Source of the DNA: Bacteroidota bacterium
Lineage (GTDB): Bacteria > CLD3 > SB21
NCBI GenBank assembly: GCA_020438245.1
Contig: JAGQUY010000387.1
Coordinates: forward strand, 1-10,577
DNA: 10,577 nt
Direction: 5' to 3'
Shown here: piece after piece, positions 1 through 6,559 of the stretch
How the letters are laid out: every line of letters begins with the position of its first letter
Position numbering within the stretch: position 1 is the stretch's first letter
Position numbers and translations under genes: made by a program
Notes under the pieces: generated by a model
What the model was told of the DNA's origin: nothing
Seen by the model: only the letters and a program-made list of their open reading frames with translations
Database searches by the model: none

Positions 1-897
1 CGCGGTATTGCAGTTGAAGTTCTTGATGACGAATCAGGATACTTCCGTCTGACGTTCGGAGGAAGATCCATTGTCTGTTTTGAATCTCTTACAGATATGA
101 CGAGCGCCATTGCCTACAAACGGTGCGACAATAAACGCATCACGTCCACGTTGCTGCGTAATCATGGGGTTCGAGTGCCGGCCCAGCAAGTCGCCGGCAT
201 TGTAAAAGAGAATAACGCATTCCTTGACAAATATCGGGAGGTTGTGGTAAAACCCCTGGACAGCGAACAAGGCAAGGGTATCAGTGTTGGAGTCCGAACC
301 CCCGACGATCTAAAGAAGGCTGTTCGAAAGGCGGCGACCATATCGGATACCGTTCTTTTGGAAGAATTTGTGGACGGACAGGATTTGCGCATTGTCGTCG
401 TGGACTTTAAAGTCGCGGCAGCCGCCATACGCAAGCCTCCTGAAATTGTGGGAACGGGACAACATACAGTGAAAACATTGATCGAGAAACAAAGTCGTCG
501 ACGGGCAGCGGCCACCGGCGGTGAGAGTCATATCCCGTTGGATGAGGAGACAGAACGATGCGTCAAAGAATCCGGATTTTCTCTCCGCTCTATACTGCCC
601 AAGAATAAGAGAATTCTCGTGCGCAAAGCGGCCAACCTGCATTCCGGTGGAACGATACATGATGTCACTCCCAAACTCCATCCGGAACTTGGACGCGCAG
701 CCGAACAGGCGGCACGGTTACTGAATATTCCGGTTGTGGGTTTTGATTTCATTGTGCCGTCCGTGCAGCAAGAACAATACGTGATTATCGAGGCCAATGA
801 AAGACCGGGCCTTGCCAATCATGAGCCGCAGCCGTTGGTTGAAAAATTTGTCGACTATCTATTTCCACAAACGAGGTTGATCCGTGAAAACAATTGA
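1..897 (+). CDS. ngg: N-acetylglutaminylglutamine synthetase, C-terminal ATP-grasp part (5' end outside window)
   Basis: The frame is open from base 1 and the translation before the first ATG (base 97) is already family-like, so this is a gene cut by the window edge, not one starting at 97; 298 codons are visible. They form an ATP-grasp ligase domain related to cyanophycin synthetase and RimK. Seen are the ATP-binding Lys in VVKP (visible codon 84), the glycine loop EQGKG (89-93), the acidic pair in LLEEF (121-122), the RKAANLHSGGT segment (about 209-219) and the metal-binding EANERPG near codons 264-270. In the known family a GNAT acetyltransferase-like part precedes this domain, and the cytoplasmic enzyme ligates N-acetylglutamine-type substrates to make the osmoprotectant dipeptide NAGG, later amidated by AsnO. 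The M42 gene immediately downstream is the expected partner and supports this over a generic cyanophycin-type ligase. Confidence 0.85.
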   Translation, partial: RGIAVEVLDDESGYFRLTFGGRSIVCFESLTDMTSAIAYKRCDNKRITSTLLRNHGVRVPAQQVAGIVKENNAFLDKYREVVVKPLDSEQGKGISVGVRTPDDLKKAVRKAATISDTVLLEEFVDGQDLRIVVVDFKVAAAAIRKPPEIVGTGQHTVKTLIEKQSRRRAAATGGESHIPLDEETERCVKESGFSLRSILPKNKRILVRKAANLHSGGTIHDVTPKLHPELGRAAEQAARLLNIPVVGFDFIVPSVQQEQYVIIEANERPGLANHEPQPLVEKFVDYLFPQTRLIRENN

Positions 898-2008
898 TGT
901 AGACCAGGACTATTTGCTGGCAACCCTGCGTGCGCTCATTGCCATCCCAAGCCCAAGCGGTTACACCGACAATATCGTGCACTTCACCTGCGGAGAGTTG
1001 GAAAAACTCGGTCTTCCTTTTGAACTGACCCGCCGAGGTGCCATTCGTGCCGACATCAAAGGTCAAATGGAAAAGCCGGACCGAGCGCTGGTGGCCCATT
1101 TGGATACGCTCGGTGCAATGGTTCGGGAACTTAAGCCCAATGGACACGTGGCGATTACGCCCATAGGAACGTGGTCCAGTCGATTTGCAGAGGGCGCCCG
1201 TGTAACGATTATAAAAGATCATGGGATGGAAAGAGGTACCATCTTGCCGTTGCTTGCGAGCGGCCACGCGTATGGAGACGACGTCGACCGTCAACCCGTC
1301 AACTGGGATCAGGTCGAAGTACGAATTGACAACACAACGCCGGACAAGGAGTCACTTGATAAGCTTGGCGTCCAGGTTGGCGACTACATCTCTATCGACC
1401 CCTGTTTCGAGATGACAGAAACCGGGTTTATCAATTCGCGCCATTTGGATGACAAGGCAGGAGTAGCAACTCTCTTGGCAACGGCAAAAGCACTGCGTGA
1501 TGCAAAGGCAGAAATTCCGGTGGATTGCCATTTATTATTCACCATTTCGGAGGAAATCGGATCCGGAGCTTCAGCCATTCTGCACCGGGATATTGCGGAA
1601 ATGGTCACTGTCGATAACGCAACCGTCGCGGAGGTCCAGAATTCGAGCGTCGACGGAGTTACAATTTGTATGCTCGATTCTGCAGGTCCTTTTGACTACC
1701 ACCTGACTCACAAGCTGCTTCAACTGTGCCGGGAAAACGATATCGTCCATCGCCGCGATATTTTTCGTTACTACAAAAGCGACAGTGCATCAGCCATCGA
1801 TGCGGGAAACGATCTTAGAACGTCGTTGGTTTGTTTCGGATTGGAAGGCTCTCATGGATACGAAAGGGTTCATATACGCTCACTAATTGCGTTGGCACGT
1901 TTGCTGGGAGCTTACGTACGAAGTGAACCGACCTTTCGGCGGGATAAGTTCGAACTGGGTTCTATCAACGGATTCCCGCACCAGCAAGAAGACGGCAGCG
2001 GGAGTTAG
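884..2008 (+). CDS. M42-family metallopeptidase of the NAGGN osmoprotectant system
   Basis: A 374-residue dinuclear-metal aminopeptidase-like hydrolase. Visible M42 residues are HLD (H72, D74), the bridging Asp in RHLDDKAG (D189 or D190), the Glu pair E223-E224 (general base plus ligand), a probable ligand D244 in TVDN, and a terminal H324 in GSHGYE. All metal ligands seem present, so it should be active. The GTG start at 884 overlaps the ngg end by 14 nt and has GAGG at 873-876, showing translational coupling. This M42 subfamily is known from a conserved trio with ngg and the amidotransferase asnO. Its substrate is unproven; turnover of the NAGGN dipeptide when osmotic stress falls is a reasonable inference. 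The protein is probably cytoplasmic, as no signal peptide is seen. Its stop lies only 16 nt from the stop of the convergent ferritin-like gene. Confidence 0.9.
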   Translation: MKTIDVDQDYLLATLRALIAIPSPSGYTDNIVHFTCGELEKLGLPFELTRRGAIRADIKGQMEKPDRALVAHLDTLGAMVRELKPNGHVAITPIGTWSSRFAEGARVTIIKDHGMERGTILPLLASGHAYGDDVDRQPVNWDQVEVRIDNTTPDKESLDKLGVQVGDYISIDPCFEMTETGFINSRHLDDKAGVATLLATAKALRDAKAEIPVDCHLLFTISEEIGSGASAILHRDIAEMVTVDNATVAEVQNSSVDGVTICMLDSAGPFDYHLTHKLLQLCRENDIVHRRDIFRYYKSDSASAIDAGNDLRTSLVCFGLEGSHGYERVHIRSLIALARLLGAYVRSEPTFRRDKFELGSINGFPHQQEDGSGS

Positions 2009-2024
2009 CGCTGGTAGATATATT

Positions 2025-2279
2025 TCACCCTGAGTAATGTTCTTCGCTTTCCACAATGGCTTCGTATACGGCGTACTCGGCTTTGAGATCGTCAAGAAAA
2101 GCTTCCAGCTTTTCGCGATGCCGGGCTTCTTCATCCGCCAATTCTTCGAAGTAGGTTTTGATTTTGGGGTTTTCCACCCATTGTGCGCAGCGATGCAGAT
2201 ACTTCTTGAATTCCTCTTCCTTATCGATGGCCTGTTCCATGAGCTCGAGAATTCCCGGGCACTCCATTTCTTCTTTCAT
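2025..2279 (-). CDS. small ferritin-like / rubrerythrin-type protein
   Basis: An 84-residue, almost all-helical, very acidic protein. Helix 1 carries E21-E23 and Y27; helix 2 carries the metal motif E51-x-x-H54 in LADEEARH. The Glu to ExxH spacing of about 30 residues is that of one helix pair of a rubrerythrin or ferritin four-helix bundle. One chain therefore has half of a di-iron site, and a dimer would be needed to complete it, as in encapsulated ferritins. Two cysteines (C7, C31) are present, but no rubredoxin domain. An in-frame TTG at 2297 would add six residues, but GGGAGGA at 2284-2290 sits 4 nt before the ATG at 2279 and decides the start. It is the last gene of the operon, 32 nt after the small dehydratase subunit. 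A role in iron storage or oxidant protection near the [4Fe-4S] dehydratase is inference only. Confidence 0.75.
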   Translation of the reverse strand: MKEEMECPGILELMEQAIDKEEEFKKYLHRCAQWVENPKIKTYFEELADEEARHREKLEAFLDDLKAEYAVYEAIVESEEHYSG

Positions 2280-2283
2280 GGCG

Positions 2284-2290
2284 TCCTCCC
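2284..2290 (-). promoter_or_regulatory. ribosome binding site that fixes the ferritin-like gene start
   Basis: On the minus strand GGGAGGA is followed by CGCC and then ATG. This near-consensus site selects the ATG at 2279 over the in-frame TTG at 2297, which would place the site inside the coding sequence. Confidence 0.8.
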
Positions 2291-2311
2291 TTTTCAAGGA
2301 TTGGGATGGAT

Positions 2312-2815
2312 CTAAGACGTACGGTGTGTTCTTTCCAGCAGTTTTTTTCGCGCATGCGCAATAAGTCCTCCGCCTTCCATGATTTCCCGATAGGCTTTTG
2401 GTAGGACCTGAATGGCAAAATCTCTGGAGGATGTCCGATTGGTCACCCGATTTGGCGCAAGCTCAAGCTCATCGCCTTCTTTCGCTTCAAGTTCAGACAC
2501 CACCGCGACTCTTAATCCTACATTGACGGCATTTTGCATGAAAATTCTGGAAAAACTTTTTGCCAGAACGATCAGCCCGTGACCCTGCAGGCACGACGCC
2601 GCCTGTTCACGAGAGGAGCCGCACCCGAAATTGAGTCCCGCAACAAGGATACTTCCCGCCGGGATTTTTCCCTGATTGAGTTTTTCATTGAACACGGCGT
2701 GATCTGCGAAGGCATATTTTGGTGTCTCGGAAGGGAGTACGGTGGCCATATATCGTCCGGGATAAATAACATCGGTGGAAACATCATCTTCCAGTTTCAA
2801 AACGACTTTAGCCAT
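2312..2815 (-). CDS. aconitase-superfamily hydro-lyase, small (swivel) subunit, LeuD/HacB/DmdB-like
   Basis: A 167-residue small subunit of a two-chain isopropylmalate, homoaconitate or dimethylmalate dehydratase. Seen are the STDVIYPGRY opening (residues 13-22) and the substrate-contacting loop NFGCGSSREQA in the middle of the protein. The frame is open upstream to 2977, inside the large-subunit gene, but the start at 2815 is chosen because the family's N-terminal MAKVVLKL begins there and AGGAAGGAGAG lies just upstream, overlapping the leuC-like stop. The gap from the large subunit is 13 nt, so the two are coupled. The specificity loop after GR reads YMAT. As I recall the family, isopropylmalate isomerases have YLVY and homoaconitases YLRT, so the substrate is not settled. 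A leucine-biosynthesis role is possible but poorly supported by the neighbours. Confidence 0.9.
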   Translation of the reverse strand: MAKVVLKLEDDVSTDVIYPGRYMATVLPSETPKYAFADHAVFNEKLNQGKIPAGSILVAGLNFGCGSSREQAASCLQGHGLIVLAKSFSRIFMQNAVNVGLRVAVVSELEAKEGDELELAPNRVTNRTSSRDFAIQVLPKAYREIMEGGGLIAHARKKLLERTHRTS

Positions 2816-2828
2816 GGCTCTCTCCTTC

Positions 2829-4115
2829 CTAATTATTTCTTGGATCCGTGATGTACCCTTTGAGTGCACTGGCGGCGGCAACGGCCGGTGAACAGAGATA
2901 AACCTCCGCATTGGGATTTCCCATCCGACCCTTGAAATTGCGATTGGTAGTTGACAAGGCCGTCTCTCCATCGGCAAGTGCCCCCTGGTGTACTCCCAGG
3001 CAGCACCCGCAGCCCGGATTCATTATGACAGCTCCGGCATTTGTGAGTGCATCGAGGTAACCGCGATCCATGGCTTCTCGATAAATTTTCCATGATGCCG
3101 GGAACACGAGAACGCGCACATTCTTGGCCACATGACGATTGCGCATCGTATGAGCCGCCACAGCCAGATCATCAATCCTGCCGTTCGTGCACGAACCAAT
3201 CACCACTTGATCGATCCTGATACCTTCGACGTCATGGATCGGACAAACATGGTCCACGGCATGCGGAACCGCAATCTGGGGTGAAAGCGTGGACGCATTG
3301 ATGTCGATACGCTCGGTATAGACGGCATCGTAATCGGCCATCGGAAAATCCACATCGATACTCTCCAGTCCGGCGTGTCCAATCAGATAATTCACCGTTT
3401 CTTTGTCTCCCTGAACCATGCCCGCCGTTGCGCCGGCCTCAACAGCCATGTTGCACAATGTCATTCGCCCGGACGTTGACATGGCGTCGATCGCCTCTCC
3501 GTGAAATTCAAGAACACGGAAGTTGGCGCCTTGCGAGGAAATCTTGCCGATCAGGTTAAGAATAATATCCTTGGCGTAGATGCCGGGCGGGCAGTGACCA
3601 TAGATGTTGACAAAGATGGATTTTGGAACTTCCACCCGAAGAGTACCAAGCGCCCAAACGGAGGCCATTTCCGTCGCTCCGATGCCGAATGCAAGCGCCC
3701 CCAGCGCCCCATGCGTGGTCGTGTGACTGTCCGTGCCGACCACAAGCTGGCCCGGATGCACGTAGCCGAATTCGGGCAGGATCTGATGACATATCCCACC
3801 GCGATCGCCGCGAACATCATGGAATTTCTTTATTCCCTGCTGTTCAACAAATCCCCTGACTTTTTTCTGGTTGGTGGCCGTCTTGGAACTCTCGGCCGGC
3901 ACCCTATGATCAAAAACAATAGCTATGCGATCCGGATCCCACACGTTCGGCTTGAGATCGGTGCCTTGGTAGATATCCATAAACTGGTTGATGACCAATG
4001 CGGCATTTTCATGTGACATGGCAAGATCAACCTTGGCCTCCAGAACGTCGCCCTCGGTGACATGCTGTACGCCTGCCGACTGTGCCAGTATTTTTTCAGC
4101 CAGTGTCATTCCCAT
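2829..4115 (-). CDS. aconitase-superfamily hydro-lyase, large [4Fe-4S] subunit, LeuC/HacA/DmdA-like
   Basis: A 428-residue large subunit, matching the shorter LeuC2/HacA type (about 420 residues) rather than E. coli LeuC (about 466). The cluster ligands are visible: C309 in SCTNGR, and C369 and C372 in NPGCGCCLG. TDSHT (128-132) and NRNFKGRMG (391-399) are the usual substrate-binding blocks. The frame runs open to 4259, but the ATG at 4115 is chosen: the typical MGMTLAEKILA start follows, and AAGGAG lies 7 nt before it. The enzyme removes and re-adds water on a malate derivative, moving the hydroxyl between C2 and C3, together with the adjacent small subunit. The lyase gene ends 11 nt upstream. 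Oddity: the residue between the last two ligands is Cys371, where PGCGPC with Pro is commoner. Alternatives are isopropylmalate isomerase, homoaconitase, dimethylmalate dehydratase or an aconitase-like role. Confidence 0.9.
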   Translation of the reverse strand: MGMTLAEKILAQSAGVQHVTEGDVLEAKVDLAMSHENAALVINQFMDIYQGTDLKPNVWDPDRIAIVFDHRVPAESSKTATNQKKVRGFVEQQGIKKFHDVRGDRGGICHQILPEFGYVHPGQLVVGTDSHTTTHGALGALAFGIGATEMASVWALGTLRVEVPKSIFVNIYGHCPPGIYAKDIILNLIGKISSQGANFRVLEFHGEAIDAMSTSGRMTLCNMAVEAGATAGMVQGDKETVNYLIGHAGLESIDVDFPMADYDAVYTERIDINASTLSPQIAVPHAVDHVCPIHDVEGIRIDQVVIGSCTNGRIDDLAVAAHTMRNRHVAKNVRVLVFPASWKIYREAMDRGYLDALTNAGAVIMNPGCGCCLGVHQGALADGETALSTTNRNFKGRMGNPNAEVYLCSPAVAAASALKGYITDPRNN

Positions 4116-4126
4116 CGCAGTTCTCC

Positions 4127-5062
4127 TTATGCCAACGTAAATTCGTGGTCCTGGTATTTTGCGGCCATCTTGGTGGTAGGAAGAAAGTCTTTCTCCATCT
4201 CCCGATATGTATTCAAGCCGACAAAGTTCGTGTACTCGTCGAAAGAAGTGGCCCACCACTCTTCACCCTTCAATATGCCCGATGGCGACGCCCGAAGGGT
4301 ACCAAAGAATCTGGTCAATGCCTTATGCATAACCATGATGGAAGCGACCGGAATCGAGACGCGGCCGATGCCCAGGCGTGCAAGATCCGGAACGGGTATA
4401 AGCTCCGTCTTCACGCCGGTGATACCATCCATCAAATTAACCGACAGCGGGCCGTCGAGCAGATGAACCGCCCTTTCAATATCCGCACGACTTCGTATAC
4501 CGTCGATAAAAACCAGATCCGCGCCTGCACTGAAATACGTATTACATCGAAGAACCGCTTCTTCCAACCCCTTTAGTGCAAAGACATCCGTACGGGCATT
4601 GATGACGAAATCCAGATCCATTCGATCGCGCACCCGGGAACAGGCTCGAATCTTCCCGAACATTTCTTCAGTGGAGATTACCTCTTTCCCACTCATATGA
4701 CCGCACCGTTTCGGGAAAACCTGATCTTCGATGTTCATTCCGGCGACCCCCATGCTGATCAGGCGTTCTGTGATCCAGGCCGCATTAACCGCGTTGCCCC
4801 CCCCGGTGTCCACGTCTGCCATGACCGGTATGTCCACACCCTGCACTATATTCCAGGTAAGATCAAGGATATCCTTCATCTGCATCAATCCAACGTCGGG
4901 TTTACCAAGGTAGGAACCCGCAAGGCCAAATCCGGACACTTGCGTTGCTTCGAATCCACAGGATTCGATGATCTTTGCACTCATCACGTCATGACATCCG
5001 GGCACGGTGACCGCCCGGCGATCCATTATGGCTTCTCTCAATTGTGTTGTTTTACGTTTCAT
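4127..5062 (-). CDS. isocitrate lyase / PEP mutase family carbon-carbon lyase (methylisocitrate or dimethylmalate lyase-like)
   Basis: A 311-residue TIM-barrel enzyme of the ICL/PEPM superfamily. The Mg2+ site shows as ADVDTGGGN (D83, D85) and IEDQ (E112, D113). The catalytic loop KRCGH (118-122, Cys120) is the lyase signature, arguing against PEP mutase or oxaloacetase, which lack this Cys. R157 in NARTD is also conserved. Known relatives are PrpB (methylisocitrate to pyruvate plus succinate) and Dml (2,3-dimethylmalate to pyruvate plus propionate); all retro-aldol cleave a 3-substituted malate. AAGGAG precedes the ATG at 5062, and the dehydrogenase stop is 8 nt upstream. Pairing with a LeuCD-like dehydratase recalls DmdAB-Dml of nicotinate fermentation, but no other nicotinate-pathway gene is here. 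The exact substrate is unknown; the lyase assignment itself is firm. Confidence 0.88.
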   Translation of the reverse strand: MKRKTTQLREAIMDRRAVTVPGCHDVMSAKIIESCGFEATQVSGFGLAGSYLGKPDVGLMQMKDILDLTWNIVQGVDIPVMADVDTGGGNAVNAAWITERLISMGVAGMNIEDQVFPKRCGHMSGKEVISTEEMFGKIRACSRVRDRMDLDFVINARTDVFALKGLEEAVLRCNTYFSAGADLVFIDGIRSRADIERAVHLLDGPLSVNLMDGITGVKTELIPVPDLARLGIGRVSIPVASIMVMHKALTRFFGTLRASPSGILKGEEWWATSFDEYTNFVGLNTYREMEKDFLPTTKMAAKYQDHEFTLA

Positions 5063-5070
5063 GATTCTCC

Positions 5071-6186
5071 TTATATCTTGCCCGCAATGGCGTTGGCCAT
5101 TTCCAGTGTTTTCGCGTTCCCGCCCATATCGTACGTGCGAACGCGCCCTTCCTGGATAACCTGAGCAGTGGCTGCTTCTATTTGCGCGGCCTTTTCAGTT
5201 TCTCCGAGCCACTCGAGCATGAGTTTGGTTGATAGTATGGTTGCAATAGGATTGACCTTGTATAAACCGGCGTATTTTGGCGCAGAGCCGTGACTGGGCT
5301 CGAAAACACCGAGCTTTGAACCGATGTTGCCGGAACAGCCGAACCCCAGTCCTCCGACCAATTGCGCTGAGAGATCTGAGATGACATCGCCGTAAAGGTT
5401 CGGGGCAACAAGCACATCGTAGTTCAGCGGGTTTTTCAAGAGCCACATGGTCATGGCGTCGATGTTGGCATCGTCCATCTCAATCTTCGGAAAGGACTTG
5501 TGAACTTCCCTGGCGATTTCAAGAAACATGCCGTCCGTTGCTCGAACCACGTTTGCCTTGTGTACGACAGTAACTTTTTTTCGTCCGTGTCTTTGTGCAA
5601 ATTCAAAAGCCGCCCTGATTATCCGCTCCGAACCTCCTCGGGTATTGATCTTACAGGAAATTGCATACTCGTCGCCTTTCAGGTTCTTGAAGGCCGCAAA
5701 GGGTTTGCTCAAAGTTGCCAACTGTTCAGACAGCATCTCGGGAACAGGGCTGAACTCCACGCCGGCATACAAATCTTCCGTATTTTCGCGAAAAACGACG
5801 ATATCGACCCCGTTACGCAGATTCAGAGGATTGCCGGGATAGGCTTTGCACGGTCGAAGACAGATGAACAGATCAAATAGTTGACGCATACGAACAATCG
5901 GTGAGCGATAGACCAGACCCGTCCCTTTGAGATCATCCGACAGTTCCTTTTCTGCTTCCTTGACGGGCTTCGATGTGATGGCGCCAAACATGGCGGCATC
6001 CACTTCATGCAGCAATTCGATTGTCCTGATCGGAAGAGCATCGCCTTCTGAGCACCAATAGGACCAGCCGATATCCCCGTCGATGTACTCGGCGTCGAAT
6101 CCTACGGCATCCAGCACCAGACGCGCTGCCTCCAGCACCTCGATGCCGACACCGTCACCGGGAAGCCACGCAATACGATAAGACAT
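5071..6186 (-). CDS. isocitrate/isopropylmalate-family beta-decarboxylating dehydrogenase, isocitrate-like, predicted NADP+-dependent
   Basis: A 371-residue enzyme that would oxidise and decarboxylate a 3-substituted malate to a 2-oxoacid. Seen are R101 and R111 (substrate carboxylate arginines), catalytic Y140 in RENTEDLYAG and K210 in VHKANV, and metal-binding D243, D267 and D271. The segment from S95 to R111, ending in DLFICLRP, resembles E. coli isocitrate dehydrogenase more than LeuB. The cofactor loop HGSAPKYAG has K304, Y305 and V311, the residues found in NADP-type enzymes, where NAD-type ones have Asp, Ile and Ala. The frame extends to 6219, but the ATG at 6186 has GAGG six bases upstream and starts the usual MSYRIAWLPGDGVG. 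It is the first gene of the operon; a 373-nt intergenic region lies upstream. Alternatives are homoisocitrate, methylmalate or tartrate-type dehydrogenases. Confidence 0.88.
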   Translation of the reverse strand: MSYRIAWLPGDGVGIEVLEAARLVLDAVGFDAEYIDGDIGWSYWCSEGDALPIRTIELLHEVDAAMFGAITSKPVKEAEKELSDDLKGTGLVYRSPIVRMRQLFDLFICLRPCKAYPGNPLNLRNGVDIVVFRENTEDLYAGVEFSPVPEMLSEQLATLSKPFAAFKNLKGDEYAISCKINTRGGSERIIRAAFEFAQRHGRKKVTVVHKANVVRATDGMFLEIAREVHKSFPKIEMDDANIDAMTMWLLKNPLNYDVLVAPNLYGDVISDLSAQLVGGLGFGCSGNIGSKLGVFEPSHGSAPKYAGLYKVNPIATILSTKLMLEWLGETEKAAQIEAATAQVIQEGRVRTYDMGGNAKTLEMANAIAGKI

Positions 6187-6312
6187 GAAAAACCTCGGGC
6201 ATTTTTCTTCAATGTACACTCAAGTCGGATTCAAAACGCTGACCCAGGTCGTGAGAAAAACAGGCAGCACATCCTCAATAATTACATGACGACGGTCAGA
6301 TTGAAGAAATGC

Positions 6313-6410
6313 CATTCTTGATCGCATCTCAATGACGAGTCGCCTGAATCCACGAAGCATGAACACCATGCCACATTATTGACCCTTGCGACACTTGACA
6401 ATCAAGAATG
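6313..6410. repeat. 10-bp perfect inverted repeat, arms 78 nt apart
   Basis: The left arm CATTCTTGAT (6313-6322) is the exact reverse complement of the right arm ATCAAGAATG (6401-6410). The match does not extend on either side. The right arm begins directly after the TTGACA hexamer of the candidate promoter, so it would lie in the promoter spacer. It could be a split operator or a chance match. Confidence 0.4.
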
Positions 6411-6423
6411 TTTGATGTACTCT
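6395..6423 (+). promoter_or_regulatory. candidate sigma70-type promoter for the barrel-protein gene
   Basis: A perfect TTGACA (6395-6400) is followed after 17 nt by TACTCT (6418-6423), which keeps the T, A and final T of the -10 consensus. Transcription would start near 6430, leaving a leader of about 130 nt before the ATG at 6560. The -10 is weak, and if the organism belongs to Bacteroidota proper its sigma factor would use other motifs. Confidence 0.35.
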
Positions 6424-6559
6424 TAAAATGCGGTAGCCAGAAACGCACTATGAAATCACATGGAGAAATGCGGGTAAACTCATCAATCCGAGATGAACGA
6501 AATACTCATTCCCGTATGTCGTTTCCTGCGAATCACGTTCAACAAAAACGAGGTTTGTC

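Larger units (their letters stand above)
6187..6559. other. divergent intergenic region
   Basis: 373 nt without a convincing coding frame, between the divergent starts of the dehydrogenase operon and the barrel protein. It must hold the promoters of both. A candidate plus-strand sigma70-like promoter and a 10-bp inverted repeat are listed separately. I could not pick out a convincing -35/-10 pair for the minus-strand operon. Both flanking genes have a GAGG site followed by six bases and then ATG. Confidence 0.7.

Noticed and set aside
2829..2977. Upstream extension of the small dehydratase subunit to an ATG at 2977
   Set aside because: The extension overlaps the large-subunit coding sequence in another frame and is not family-like; the ATG at 2815 has a strong ribosome binding site.
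3501..4016. 171-codon open frame on the plus strand
   Set aside because: It lies wholly antisense to the well-supported dehydratase large-subunit gene and its translation resembles no family.
4127..5062. Reading the lyase as PEP mutase or phosphonate hydrolase
   Set aside because: The intact KRCGH loop with a catalytic Cys is the lyase signature, and no phosphonate gene lies nearby.
2312..6186. Interpretation as an ordinary leucine biosynthesis operon (leuBCD)
   Set aside because: The dehydrogenase has isocitrate-type rather than LeuB-type motifs, no leuA is present, a KRCGH lyase is inserted, and the small-subunit loop is not the YLVY of isopropylmalate isomerases.
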